A stretch of 64,000 nucleotides of DNA from Calditrichota bacterium (GTDB taxonomy: Bacteria; CLD3): the NCBI GenBank assembly GCA_008501735.1, contig QQUF01000045.1:229957-293956 (forward strand). Reading direction: 5' to 3'. Each line of letters begins with the position of its first letter. Position 1 is the stretch's first letter. Made by a program: the position numbers and the translations under genes. The notes under the pieces are model-generated. The model was not told the DNA's origin, did no database searches, and was given only the letters and a program-made list of their open reading frames with translations. Shown here piece by piece: positions 18,401-27,074 of this stretch.

Positions 18401-21400
18401 TGTAAAAGAAATTCCTGTAATTGCACGTAAACGAACTCGAATTTGATTTCCAAAAGCTGATAAATCTACAACTTTCTGCAACCACGGATCATTACTTGCT
18501 GTTTGTTGTTGACCAACTAATGGAGCAGAAACATCAAGAGTCCAATTCCCAGTTGTAAAATCAAAAACATCAACGTGCAAAGATCCCATTGTAGCTCCGT
18601 ACATATGATACCAAAACCTTGCTTGTGGAACCGTTAGTAAAGATAAGTCCAAACAAGGTGAAACTAAATGAGCAGTTTGATTGTTAAAACTTGAAGTTTC
18701 TGTATAAAGATAATTTCCTGTTCCAGTTGTGTGGTCGCCACTTGGTCCAGTGTCTTGTGAAGAAGTTCCATTTGCATCAACAGTCCAATCCATTTGGTCA
18801 TCAGTTGCATTTTCCCAACCTTGTGGAGTTAAAGTTAGTGGAGCTGTAAAAGCATCAAAGTTTTCATTTAAAGGAAAACTATTCACACAAGTCGCAAAGG
18901 CTGTTACATCTGCTGTAACTGTTTTAGTTGTTGTTGGATCTCCTACTGAAGTTATAAGAACACTAAAATTATCAATTTGCCCAACTGTTGCTGTTCCGGG
19001 AATTGTTACCTCAACGTTAAAGAAAGTAGAATCACCAGGATTCACATTACCAGTGTTCGTAATTGGAGTTCCATTTTGTAAAATCGATGCAGTAAAAGTA
19101 TTTCCGCTAACTTGCAAGTCATAGCTGTCAATTTGAGTTCCAAGATTTTCAACTTTGACTTGGAAATTTGCAATTCCTCCCAAAGGACCATTTGCACTTA
19201 TGTTTAAAGGATTAATACTGTAAAAGAAATCAGGTGCTTCACCAAGAAAAATGTCGTCAATTGCAAAATTGTCAAACATTGCTGTTGCTGAAACAGTTCC
19301 GTTTGTTCTAAATCTCAGCCTAAAAAAAGAGTGTAATCCATTTTGTGGAATACTAGTAATTACTTGGGTAAAGGAAGTTTCTTGAGTACTATTTCCTTCA
19401 ATTGCAGCATTTGGAACTTGTTGCCAAACACCAGTGTTATCCAAATATTCTGCTCTCAAAAATTCATTTGCATCAGGTGCTTCTACTGATGCTCCTCTTT
19501 CATAAGAGAACCAAAGTTGAACATTTGTTAGAGCTGAAAGGTCAAAAACTCCTGTTACAATTGTATCACCACCTGTTGGAGTGCTGTTCAAGTGCAAAGC
19601 GTGAGTTCCTGAAGGTGGATTTGGAGCAATTGTATTTACATAACCATTTGGGTCAGTTTGTGAAGAGTCAATCCAAACTAATGGATTTAAACTGCCACTT
19701 TCAAAGTCATCAATTAAAGGTAAAAGTCCTGGATTTAAGACAAATGTTGTTAAATCTGTAGAAGCATCAACCGTTGGGTCAGTATCTGAAATTGCTGTCA
19801 AAGTCAAAAGGTTTAAATCACCACTGTTAGCAGTTGCCGGGATAATAACAGAAACTTCTACGTCAATTTGTTGACCCGAATTTAGAATTGGAGTTTGCGT
19901 TGTAATTTGCCCATTTATCAAAAATGAGTTTGTGTAAGTTCCACCAGTCGTTGCAAGTGTATAAGAATCCGCTTGAGTTCCTGCATTTGTCAAAGTCAAA
20001 TTGTAAGTTGTTGTACCTCCAGAAGCTCCGTAAAGAGTCTGATTCGGTGGATTAAGGCTAACATAATAAGCAGAAACTGGTTTTATCGTTGGTCTCATCA
20101 TCCAATCGCCAGTTTCATCAGGATTAAAATTATTAGCAAAATTTGTAGCTTGCCAAGCAACATTCGGCATACAAGAATTTGCACCTGCGACAGGAGCATT
20201 TCCGTCAATCCCAAGAGTAACACCTGTTTCAAACATATAAAAAACTGTGAAAGGTGAATTTACAATTATATCTGGAACGTCATAATTATTCCAACCAGTT
20301 ACAGCATTCGCCAAAGTATCTGACCAAATCAAAGTGTTTGGTTCACCATTTGGTCCGTCATTCAAAAATAATCTTAAATCCGCTGTTCCGCTACCACCAA
20401 AGAAGTAGTGTAAACTATCCACTGAAACTGGAAAAGAACAAGGTGAGTATTGAAGTCCCCAACCACTTCCTACAGAAAATTGAAAGTTTGTTGTTGCAAC
20501 TCCTCCGTCATAACTAAGTTGAGTTGGATTATTTATTGTTGTTACATATTGCTCCAAAGTAGAAATATTATTTCCAAAATTTTGATCATTTGGAGAAACA
20601 ACAGTTGCAGTTACTGTATAACGACTGTCATTTGTTGGAATCCAAGAAGTTGAAGCAGTTGCTGTTATTTTTTGTCCAGACGCAATTGGTCCAAAGCTTT
20701 CTGTAATATTAAATACTGTACTTGAAGCAATGTCGTCAACAACTTGCCAACTTACTGTAAAAACTGAATCAGTAGCATTTCCTAAATTTTCAACTTCAAC
20801 TGTAAAAGAAGGATTATCAGTAATGCAAAGATGAAATTTTCCAATGTCATTTCCTACACAATTTGTTTGTAAATCAACAAAATTACCTGTAAAAGCTCCT
20901 CCAGCGCGAATAAAAGCATCACCGCTTGCGACTGACCAAGGACCTCCTGTTAAATTTGTAGAAGTTCTTGTTCTTTGTGTAGAGGTCGAACCATCAAGTA
21001 AATTCCACCAACCTGTTCCACTTGGATAAGCTCCTCCAACTGTCGGACCATAAATTATGTGAAAATCTGAATTTGCAGTAATTGCCACGCCAGGAACAAC
21101 TTCAACATCAAACCAAGGAAACCCACTTGGTAAAGGAGCAGGAACATTAAAAGGTCCAGCAATTGCAGTTCCAGGACTTCCCAAAAGGTCATTGTAAACC
21201 CAGAAAGTCGCCCCTGCAGTTGTATTATTATTTTGGTTTAAAAGACGACAATAAATGGAATTTAAAGTGAAGTCTTGTGGTGCAGTAAACCTCGTTGAAG
21301 TCCAAAGTCCTGTTGTTGTATTCAATGAAGAAGGTTGGTCGTCATCATAAAAAAGAGTATCAGGTTGAGGAGAAAAAATCTGATTTACATTGCTTGATTT

Positions 21401-21508
21401 TGGACTAATACTTTCTAAAATTACTGTTTGAACTTCACCAGCAAGAGCAAAATTACTTAAGCAAAAGGTGCTTAATAGGAGTGTTAAAAAAACATAACTT
21501 TTTTTCAT
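15458..21508 (-). CDS. Very large secreted multidomain protein with T9SS sorting domain
   Basis: The start is supported by GGAGGA (15515-type position 21515-21520 on the minus strand) and a signal peptide (MKKSYVFLTLLLSTFCLSNF). The 2016 residues contain at least three similar immunoglobulin-like units, recognisable by TQIDSYDLQVSG-type starts and TVTSIGDPN-type ends. These alternate with MAM/jelly-roll-like units (DDFFVGDAPNYF, DDIFLGEAPDFF). Fibronectin III-like units follow, one with a lysine-rich insert near residues 1690-1715. The end is a type A sorting domain (LSQNYPNPFNPQTNIEF, VSSGVYFYKIEAKDF). It is probably a surface adhesin or structural protein exported by T9SS. No catalytic site is seen. 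Confidence 0.9.
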   Translation of the reverse strand: MKKSYVFLTLLLSTFCLSNFALAGEVQTVILESISPKSSNVNQIFSPQPDTLFYDDDQPSSLNTTTGLWTSTRFTAPQDFTLNSIYCRLLNQNNNTTAGATFWVYNDLLGSPGTAIAGPFNVPAPLPSGFPWFDVEVVPGVAITANSDFHIIYGPTVGGAYPSGTGWWNLLDGSTSTQRTRTSTNLTGGPWSVASGDAFIRAGGAFTGNFVDLQTNCVGNDIGKFHLCITDNPSFTVEVENLGNATDSVFTVSWQVVDDIASSTVFNITESFGPIASGQKITATASTSWIPTNDSRYTVTATVVSPNDQNFGNNISTLEQYVTTINNPTQLSYDGGVATTNFQFSVGSGWGLQYSPCSFPVSVDSLHYFFGGSGTADLRLFLNDGPNGEPNTLIWSDTLANAVTGWNNYDVPDIIVNSPFTVFYMFETGVTLGIDGNAPVAGANSCMPNVAWQATNFANNFNPDETGDWMMRPTIKPVSAYYVSLNPPNQTLYGASGGTTTYNLTLTNAGTQADSYTLATTGGTYTNSFLINGQITTQTPILNSGQQIDVEVSVIIPATANSGDLNLLTLTAISDTDPTVDASTDLTTFVLNPGLLPLIDDFESGSLNPLVWIDSSQTDPNGYVNTIAPNPPSGTHALHLNSTPTGGDTIVTGVFDLSALTNVQLWFSYERGASVEAPDANEFLRAEYLDNTGVWQQVPNAAIEGNSTQETSFTQVITSIPQNGLHSFFRLRFRTNGTVSATAMFDNFAIDDIFLGEAPDFFYSINPLNISANGPLGGIANFQVKVENLGTQIDSYDLQVSGNTFTASILQNGTPITNTGNVNPGDSTFFNVEVTIPGTATVGQIDNFSVLITSVGDPTTTKTVTADVTAFATCVNSFPLNENFDAFTAPLTLTPQGWENATDDQMDWTVDANGTSSQDTGPSGDHTTGTGNYLYTETSSFNNQTAHLVSPCLDLSLLTVPQARFWYHMYGATMGSLHVDVFDFTTGNWTLDVSAPLVGQQQTASNDPWLQKVVDLSAFGNQIRVRLRAITGISFTSDMAIDDFFVGDAPNYFVNLVPSTLNGSAPEDATETYSITIQNLGLNDDTYTLNLNTAFSGQILQNGSPIAQTPLVTAGNSTTIDVEIMVPIGATIPIDNATLTVTSIGDPNVSAIGSINTDVVLSSGGPDTFGHSWISSLNNSIPAVFENIAQTGITFGVTGSNVAGTLTLPWSFPFYGNNYTTALVSSNGYITFGSDGTDFSNDPIPSTIDPNDFIAPFWTNLTVDGGLSNMFWFNDSLNSRVIIQWNEVERSGESLSNTFQVILYPDGRIDINYENMNSTNLSNPLTVGIEDATASDGLQIAYNEPFVDSNLSVRITTVDTYPPIIDFVTEIGDTDVHDQSFDIYLHASDGLSGIDPNNVTLNWKFSTGTTYNVIPMTITSNDTFFAQIAAPNQFGLAYEYFVSVEDYSQNIAYFPYDPVNQTGSPFTFDVRLVTPGTLTAESLIPDFIPLSWEEPGENGIQLKYDDGSSEFISIFPNSPPGLNSPGAASFATKFDIANQTQISGNAQLTSVKIYITNNALATSEYNVKIYQFDSANNIPGNLITEIGPFDQSGTTGDFIEFDFTDPVTGLGINVGNGEFCVGVEQITNDKISLGGDTSLNPPYTFNNDTHFLQGVGTAWEPVEFFATSYGQVIPMIRCFVEPITVSPIVVAPKTILKKTALSKSKFLAKKSAKKIVSKKGTAKISLTPTWNLVEYKLYKTNGAAQNSNEVVTNGSVIYTGTAQNFDDFTVINPNQYSYAVTAVYDVNGTNTESEPGNLQVGTPGVSTGAPIISANDLDFGDVLTGTLDIKNLMIHNTGTAPLNVTDLTFTGTTVFTLSQSSIVPPFIISAGDSQAVEIAFYSDLIGVFNGVLEIGNNSPNTPFNVNLTVDCFTASIEPTSNIIPEEFSLSQNYPNPFNPQTNIEFGLKESRFTKLVIYDILGREVKTLVNENLPAAFYKVVWDGRNSAGNLVSSGVYFYKIEAKDFVEVKKLMFLK

Positions 21509-21563
21509 TTGAATTCCTCCGTGAAAATAAATGATAAATGCATTTTAAAACAAAATGTGTAAA

Positions 21564-21579
21564 TGTGATTAAAATCACT
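21564..21579. promoter_or_regulatory. Candidate CRP/FNR-family operator
   Basis: TGTGATTAAAATCACT contains a perfect 14-base palindrome. It matches the CRP layout TGTGA-N6-TCACA except for the last base. It lies 56 bases from the start codon of the 2016-residue cargo gene. No CRP/FNR regulator is encoded in this window. Confidence 0.4.
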
Positions 21580-21605
21580 AAAAAAATAATTTACAAACAA
21601 CCATG

Positions 21606-21630
21606 TCCCTTTGAAAGGGAATTTTTTCTT
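21606..21630 (+). terminator. Terminator-like hairpin in the divergent region
   Basis: TCCCTTTGAAAGGGA forms a 7-bp stem with a one-base centre (in practice a smaller stem with a 3-5 base loop) followed by ATTTTTTCTT on the plus strand. It lies about 200 bases before the SBBP gene, so it could be a leader attenuator or the end of a short RNA. The stem is short, so chance is possible. Confidence 0.35.
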
Positions 21631-21823
21631 GGAAAATTATAAAAGTTTTTTAGTTTTATATGGGATTTTTATTTATGGAAAAGCACTACCGGATTATTAG
21701 ACATTTTCTGAACGTCGTAATTTTTTAGATAATAGAAAACTACTCTTACCAAAAAACCCAAACTTTAATGACTTATTTTTACTTTTTTTAACGTTTAACT
21801 AATCTTTACAGGAGTAAAAAACA

Positions 21824-24451
21824 ATGAAAAAAAGTTTACTTTTCATTTTAGTAGGGGGAGTTGTAGCAAACTCTAACGCTATAACACCCGATTTTTCAAC
21901 TTATATTGGAGGAGCAGGTACAGAGTATTTTTACGGGATAGGAATAACTGATAACAATGAAGCTATTGTTGGAGGAAATTCAAATAATTTAAGTTACCCT
22001 ACTACTTCCGGAGCTTATGACGTAACACATAATGGTCAGGAAGATGTTGTTGTTACAAAATTTGCAGAAGACGGACAAAGTCTGATATTTTCTACTTTCA
22101 TTGGTGGCTCAAGTGGAGAAGAAGTTTATGATTTGGCTATTGACCCTTCCGGAAATTCGTATATCGTAGGTTTCCCTCTTTCTTCGAGTGATTTTCCTTT
22201 CACTTCAAATGCTTATGAAACAAATGGTGGTGCAAATGATGGCTTTTTAATAAAATTGTCTGCAAACGGAGATTCACTCATTTATGCAACGGCAACATCA
22301 GGTTCTGGAACGGACAGTGAAGCACGTGAAGTTACAGCAGATTCTAATGGTAACGCTTATGTTACGGGAAGAACTTTTAACCAATTCCCTGTAACAACAA
22401 ATGCTTTTCAAACTACCAAAGACGCAGGATATGATTGTTTTGTAATGAAATTTTCAGCTATTGGCGATTCAGTTGAGTATTCAAGTTATCTTGGAGGAAA
22501 TGACCATGACGTTCCTTACTCCATAACAGTTGATTCAAGTGGAAGTGCTTATGTTGTAGGACTGACTGAGGCGAATATTTTTAACACAACTCCAAATGCA
22601 TTTCAACCAACACCACCAGGAAATGCAAGACACGGTTTTATTTCAAAAGTTTCACCTACGGGTGATTCATTAATTTATTCTACTTATTTGGGAGGAACTA
22701 CTAATCAAACTACATCAATTAGCGATATAGTTTTAAATTCTGCCGGAAATGCTTTTGTAGTTGGTACTACTTTAAATTCCGGTTTTCCAACAACTCAAAA
22801 TGCTTATGGACAAACATATTCAGGTCAGAGAGACATTTTTGTAACTAAAATGTCTGTGAACGGTGATTCTTTAGTTTATTCTACCTTAATTGGCGATACT
22901 GGCAATGACTTTGGTTATTCAATTGGTGTGGATGAAAGTAATGGTGAAGTTGTAATTACAGGCTTAAGTACTAACTTTCCAGTAACTTCTAATGCTATTG
23001 ACTCAGTTTATTCCGGTAGCAACGAAGCTATTATTTCTCTTTTTGATAGCACATTATCAAACTTAATTTATTCTTCATACTTTGGAGGAAGTAGTCTTGA
23101 TAGATTAGAAGCTTGTGAAATTAAAAATGATAATCTTTATTTTACAGGTTACACAGGAAGTATAGATATTCCAATTTTAAATGCTTACCAAAATACTATA
23201 GCAGGCAATTATGATGGTGTTCTGTTAAGATTTTCAAAACCTGACCTAACTCCTCCGGCTCAAATCTCAGATTTCACTTTAACATACCACAATGGAACAA
23301 ATGTAACATTAACTTGGACTGCAACAGGTGATGACAACTTAGAAGGACAAGCAACTTCTTACGAAATCCGTAAAAGTACAAGCGAAATTACAGAAGCAAA
23401 CTTCGCCAATGCAACTTTTGTTTCAAACATTCCAACTCCTTCAGCAAGTGGAGTAATTGATACAGTTGTTGTTGACAGTTTGACTTCCGGAGTTCAGTAC
23501 TACTTTGCAATAAAAGTTATAGATGATGCAGGAAATGAAAGTCCAATTGCTACACAAACAAGTTTTGGAAGAGCTTGGATTACTTCAATTGTTGACGTTG
23601 GAAATGATAACGGAAAACAGGTTCGAGTTCATTTTAACGCAAGTTTAAATGACATAAATGTCAGCACAGGTTTGAACGTAAACCAATATTTAGTTTACAG
23701 AAAAGTAACTACACTCTTCTCTCCAAATGGAAAAAATTCAAACAAAGTTTTTGAAAGCTTACCGAGTGGAACTTGGGAACAAGTTGGTAATGTTTGGGCG
23801 ACAGCAGACCAGAATTATACAATTGTAGTTCCAACTCTGGCAGACTCTAATGCAACCGGAAGCAATGATTTCGAATTTCTTATTAGGGCAAAAGCTTATG
23901 GAATGCCTTGGATAACTTCAATTTCAAACACCGTTTCAGCTCATTCAATTGACAATTTAGCTCCAACTGTTCCACCAAACCAAAACTTCGTAAACAATGG
24001 AAATGGAACAATAACAGCTTCTTGGACAGGAGTTACTGATTCAGATTTAGCAAACTACAAAATTTGGGCAGAAACTTCTCAAAACAACTTCTCACTTGTG
24101 ACAACTATTATTCCAACAGGTGCTTCAACTCAGAGTGAAACTTTCAATGATGTTTCAGGAGCTATTTCTTACACAGTCGGAAGTATTGATTTTAATGGAA
24201 ATGAAGTTCTTCCAACATCAAATAGAATTTCAAGTTTGGAAATTGAGACTATCGGAAATAACTTACTTTTAACTTGGTTAGAAATTCCAAGTGCAACCCT
24301 TTACAAAGTTTATAGAAGTACAAATCCGAATTTTTCAAACGCAACTCAAATTGGAACTTTTACTCCAAATGGTAATTCTCCAACTTTTACTGACGTTGGC
24401 TCTGCACAAAATACAGACAAGTATTTTTACTTCGTTACTTTTGAAGATTAG
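21824..24451 (+). CDS. Secreted SBBP-repeat beta-propeller protein with fibronectin III-like domains, no sorting domain
   Basis: AGGAG eight bases before the ATG and a signal peptide (MKKSLLFILVGGVVANSNA) support the start. The N-terminal half holds about seven SBBP repeats with the usual pattern, for example FSTYIGGAGTE, DPSGNSYIVG, DSNGNAYVTGRT, YSTYLGGTTNQ and YSSYFGGSSLD. They should form a seven-bladed propeller. From about residue 480 there are fibronectin III-like units (LTWTATGDDNLEGQATSYEI). Unlike the other large secreted proteins here it ends in a fibronectin-like strand (KYFYFVTFED) with no NPFNP sorting domain, so T9SS targeting is not evident. The ligand is unknown. Confidence 0.88.
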   Translation: MKKSLLFILVGGVVANSNAITPDFSTYIGGAGTEYFYGIGITDNNEAIVGGNSNNLSYPTTSGAYDVTHNGQEDVVVTKFAEDGQSLIFSTFIGGSSGEEVYDLAIDPSGNSYIVGFPLSSSDFPFTSNAYETNGGANDGFLIKLSANGDSLIYATATSGSGTDSEAREVTADSNGNAYVTGRTFNQFPVTTNAFQTTKDAGYDCFVMKFSAIGDSVEYSSYLGGNDHDVPYSITVDSSGSAYVVGLTEANIFNTTPNAFQPTPPGNARHGFISKVSPTGDSLIYSTYLGGTTNQTTSISDIVLNSAGNAFVVGTTLNSGFPTTQNAYGQTYSGQRDIFVTKMSVNGDSLVYSTLIGDTGNDFGYSIGVDESNGEVVITGLSTNFPVTSNAIDSVYSGSNEAIISLFDSTLSNLIYSSYFGGSSLDRLEACEIKNDNLYFTGYTGSIDIPILNAYQNTIAGNYDGVLLRFSKPDLTPPAQISDFTLTYHNGTNVTLTWTATGDDNLEGQATSYEIRKSTSEITEANFANATFVSNIPTPSASGVIDTVVVDSLTSGVQYYFAIKVIDDAGNESPIATQTSFGRAWITSIVDVGNDNGKQVRVHFNASLNDINVSTGLNVNQYLVYRKVTTLFSPNGKNSNKVFESLPSGTWEQVGNVWATADQNYTIVVPTLADSNATGSNDFEFLIRAKAYGMPWITSISNTVSAHSIDNLAPTVPPNQNFVNNGNGTITASWTGVTDSDLANYKIWAETSQNNFSLVTTIIPTGASTQSETFNDVSGAISYTVGSIDFNGNEVLPTSNRISSLEIETIGNNLLLTWLEIPSATLYKVYRSTNPNFSNATQIGTFTPNGNSPTFTDVGSAQNTDKYFYFVTFED

Positions 24452-24465
24452 CAAAACAAATTGCC

Positions 24466-24503
24466 CCCCAAAAGCCTTAGTTTTTAGACTAAGGCTTTTG
24501 GGG
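24466..24503. terminator. Bidirectional terminator-like hairpin between convergent genes
   Basis: A 15-bp perfect stem (CCCCAAAAGCCTTAG at 24466-24480 with its complement at 24489-24503) sits between the SBBP gene and ubiA, one base beyond the ubiA stop codon. The T-tract after it is weak in both directions, but position and stem strength fit termination for both. Confidence 0.7.
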
Positions 24504-24504
24504 T

Positions 24505-25362
24505 TTACAACAATTTCAAATCTGCAAAAACAATCACAAAGAACAGTACAGAAATAATTCCGTTCATATCGAAGAAGGCTTTGTCAACTTTAGAAAGGTC
24601 ATTTGGTTTTACAAGGCTTTGTTCGTAGAAAAGAATTCCGCCAATTACAATTGCACCGCTAAAATAAATCCATTGTAAACTTGCCTCAACTCCAACCCAA
24701 ACTAACAATCCAAAAGTTATTAGATGAAAAACTCTCGAAATCATTAGAGCTTTTGAGATTCCAAATTTTGCAGGAATTGAGTGAAGTTTATTTTGTATGT
24801 CAAACTCAAAATCTTGACAAGCATAAATTATATCAAAACCTGCAATCCAAAATAAAATGACGGCTGAAATTAGAATTGGTAAAAGTTCAACTTCTCCTGC
24901 AACTGCAATCCAAGCAGCAGTAGGAGAAAGCGAAATTGCAAGTCCAAGAAAAATATGAGCTAACCAAGTAAAGCGTTTTGTGAGTGAGTAAAAACAAAGA
25001 ATTGCTAAAACGAAAGGGCTAAGAATTAGACACAAATTAGAAAGCATTTTTGCACTGAAAGCAAAAATTATTGCATTCAGCAAAACGAAAAACCAACCTT
25101 CTGACGAACTGATTTTTCCTGATGCAATTTCACGCTGAATTGTTCTTGGATTTTTCGCATCTATTTTTCTGTCAACTAAACGATTAAACCCCATCGCAAC
25201 ATTTCTAGCCGTAACCATACAAAGTGCAATCCAAAGAACTTTTTCCCAAGAAAACCCGCCTCGCTCAAATGCCAAAAATGCCCCTGTAAAAGCAAAAGGC
25301 AAAGCAAAAATCGAATGGGAAAACTTTACCATCCTTCCAAAGTCTAAAATTTTTGAAATCAT
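24505..25362 (-). CDS. UbiA-family prenyltransferase (4-hydroxybenzoate or futalosine-pathway MqnP-like)
   Basis: This integral-membrane enzyme should attach a polyprenyl chain to an aromatic acceptor in quinone synthesis. Both aspartate-rich motifs are present: NRLVDRKIDAKNPRT and DIIYACQDFEFD. About eight hydrophobic segments span the 285 residues. The sequence resembles the prokaryotic UbiA-like group often found with futalosine-route menaquinone genes, but no other menaquinone gene is nearby, so the acceptor is not settled. The ATG overlaps the stop of the upstream CNNM/CBS gene (ATGA), indicating coupled translation. Confidence 0.85.
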   Translation of the reverse strand: MISKILDFGRMVKFSHSIFALPFAFTGAFLAFERGGFSWEKVLWIALCMVTARNVAMGFNRLVDRKIDAKNPRTIQREIASGKISSSEGWFFVLLNAIIFAFSAKMLSNLCLILSPFVLAILCFYSLTKRFTWLAHIFLGLAISLSPTAAWIAVAGEVELLPILISAVILFWIAGFDIIYACQDFEFDIQNKLHSIPAKFGISKALMISRVFHLITFGLLVWVGVEASLQWIYFSGAIVIGGILFYEQSLVKPNDLSKVDKAFFDMNGIISVLFFVIVFADLKLL

Positions 25363-26405
25363 TCTGGGTTAAGAATTATTTTGCGTTTGCGTTTTTCGTA
25401 AAGCTCTAAAGCAAATTTTCTCATATCTTCAACAGAATCAAACTCATCAACAATCTCAACTCCGAGTAAAGTTTCAATTGCATCTTCTAACGTAACAATT
25501 CCAGCAGTTCCGCCGTGCTCATCTACGACTAAAAAAATATGCTCTTGCCTTTTAATAAATTCATCTAAAGCATTTGCAATTGTTTTGTTTTTGGGGACAG
25601 CGTGAATAGGACTAACAAGTTTTTCTAATGGCAAATCTTCTCGATCTTTTGAAAATTCTGTTAAGACATTAAAGCGGTAAACAATTCCAATTATGTGGTC
25701 AACTGTTTCGTCATAAATTGGAATTCTTGAAAAAGGAATTGGTGAATATTTCTTTACAAATTGTCCAACAGTTATTTTTTTGTCCGTAGCAAGCATTACT
25801 AAACGAGGTGTCATAATATCTTCGACAGGAATCTTATCAAGTCTTAGTAAGTTCCGAATCATACGTAATTCTTTTTTTTGAATTTCTCCTGAAAAGGCTC
25901 CAAGCTCAGCTGCAATCAAAAGTTCTTCACGAGAAACTGCAATTACATCGCCTTTTTTTGAGAAAATTTTAGAAACAACTTCCAAAATTAATACCAAAGG
26001 ATATGTTATGTAAATTAAAGTTAAAATTGCATAAGAGGCAAAAGGTGCTAATTTTTTCCAATAGCTTGCACCTATAGTTTTTGGAATAATTTCAGAAAAG
26101 ACTAAAATTGCCAAAGTCAAAACTCCTGATGCAATTGCTACTGCATCGTTTCCAAAAACTACCTGAGCTTGAGCCCCAACTCCAGCTGCTCCAACAGTGT
26201 TTGCAATTGTATTTAGAGAAAGAATTGCAGAAAGTGGTCTGTTTACTTTCTTTTTTAAGTTCTCTAAAATCTTGCCACTTTTATTACCTTTTTTGTTAAG
26301 AATTGCAATGTGAGAATGCGTTAGTGAAAGCAAAACTACTTCTAAAAGTGAGCATAAGAATGAGACAAATAGTGAAATGCCAAAGTAAATTAGCAGAAGT
26401 GTCAT
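25359..26405 (-). CDS. CNNM (DUF21) and CBS-domain membrane protein, HlyC/CorC family
   Basis: The N-terminal half has membrane segments of the DUF21/CNNM type (LLIYFGISLFVSFLCSLLE, LNTIANTVGAAGVGAQ, FSEIIPKTIGASYW). The C-terminal half holds a CBS pair (VEDIMTPRLVMLATDKKI and FLVVDEHGGTAGIVTLEDAIE). Members are implicated in magnesium or cobalt efflux and are often labelled hemolysins without evidence. At 348 residues it lacks the extra C-terminal CorC_HlyC domain of longer relatives. It overlaps ubiA by four bases and lies downstream of rplI, beyond a terminator. Confidence 0.88.
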   Translation of the reverse strand: MTLLLIYFGISLFVSFLCSLLEVVLLSLTHSHIAILNKKGNKSGKILENLKKKVNRPLSAILSLNTIANTVGAAGVGAQAQVVFGNDAVAIASGVLTLAILVFSEIIPKTIGASYWKKLAPFASYAILTLIYITYPLVLILEVVSKIFSKKGDVIAVSREELLIAAELGAFSGEIQKKELRMIRNLLRLDKIPVEDIMTPRLVMLATDKKITVGQFVKKYSPIPFSRIPIYDETVDHIIGIVYRFNVLTEFSKDREDLPLEKLVSPIHAVPKNKTIANALDEFIKRQEHIFLVVDEHGGTAGIVTLEDAIETLLGVEIVDEFDSVEDMRKFALELYEKRKRKIILNPE

Positions 26406-26492
26406 CGCACTAAACCTCTAAAAAGTTTAGCGGAATTTCTAATTTGGAAAGAGAGTAAGATAGGAAATTCGGAATCTTCGTCCATTTTTTGT

Positions 26493-26531
26493 TCCAAAAA
26501 TCTCTCGTAAGAAAAAATCTCACGAGAGATT
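26493..26531 (-). terminator. Rho-independent terminator after rplI
   Basis: On the minus strand AATCTCTCGTGAGA and TCTTACGAGAGATT form a long stem with a T-rich loop, followed by TTTTTGG. It starts seven bases beyond the rplI stop codon. Confidence 0.8.
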
Positions 26532-26537
26532 AAATTT

Positions 26538-27050
26538 TTATTCTTCAGTAGATTCCTCTGAAGTTGTTTCTTCTGAAACTTCTTCTTCAATTTCTTCTGA
26601 TTCGATTTGGTCTTTAACTACCCAAACCTTAATTGTTCCGATAACTTCAGGGTGAAGTTTAATTTGAACATCATAAGTTCCGAGTGATTTAATTGGAGCA
26701 TCAAGAACGATTTTTCTTTTATCAATTTCGATTCCTTGCTCGATAATTAAATCTGCAATTTGTTGACTTGTAACAGAACCAAACATTCTGTCTTCATCAC
26801 CAACTGTTACAGGAATTGTAACATCAACTTTTTCAAGTTTCCCTGCCAATTCTTGAGCAGCAGCTTTTACAGCATCTTCACGTTTTTGAATTGCTTTTTT
26901 CTCAAATTCCCAAGATTTTAAAGCTCCACGAGTTGCTTCACTTGCAAAGTTGTTAGGAATAAGATAGTTTCGTGCAAATCCATTTTTTACGTTTACAATA
27001 TCACCTGCAACACCAAGTTTTTCGATAGTTGCTTTGAGAATAATTTTCAT
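26538..27050 (-). CDS. rplI: 50S ribosomal protein bL9
   Basis: The N-terminal domain has the L9 signature (GVAGDIVNVKNGFARNYLIP), followed by the long connecting helix (EFEKKAIQKREDAVKAAAQE) and the C-terminal rRNA-binding domain (GDEDRMFGSVTSQQIADLI). A glutamate-rich tail of about 20 residues extends beyond the usual end, giving 170 residues against about 150. GGAG lies six bases before the ATG. It is the last gene of the rpsF-rpsR-rplI operon. Confidence 0.97.
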   Translation of the reverse strand: MKIILKATIEKLGVAGDIVNVKNGFARNYLIPNNFASEATRGALKSWEFEKKAIQKREDAVKAAAQELAGKLEKVDVTIPVTVGDEDRMFGSVTSQQIADLIIEQGIEIDKRKIVLDAPIKSLGTYDVQIKLHPEVIGTIKVWVVKDQIESEEIEEEVSEETTSEESTEE

Positions 27051-27074
27051 TTTTAACTCCGAATTTTCAGTTGG

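Larger units (their letters stand above)
21509..21823. other. Divergent intergenic region (315 bp)
   Basis: It separates the large cargo gene (minus) from the SBBP gene (plus) and should hold both promoters. It contains a CRP-like palindrome at 21564-21579 and a terminator-like hairpin at 21606-21630. The SD sequences of both genes lie at its ends (minus strand 21515-21520; AGGAG at 21811-21815). No confident promoter boxes and no plausible coding frame were seen. Confidence 0.7.

Noticed and set aside
16302-21029. Plus-strand frames inside the 2016-residue cargo gene
   Set aside because: Shadows of a coherent repeat-containing secreted protein on the minus strand with signal peptide, SD and sorting domain.
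26402-26590. 62-codon minus-strand frame ending in an ATGA overlap with the CNNM gene
   Set aside because: It starts inside rplI and contains the rplI terminator hairpin; no SD or recognisable sequence. The overlap is probably chance.
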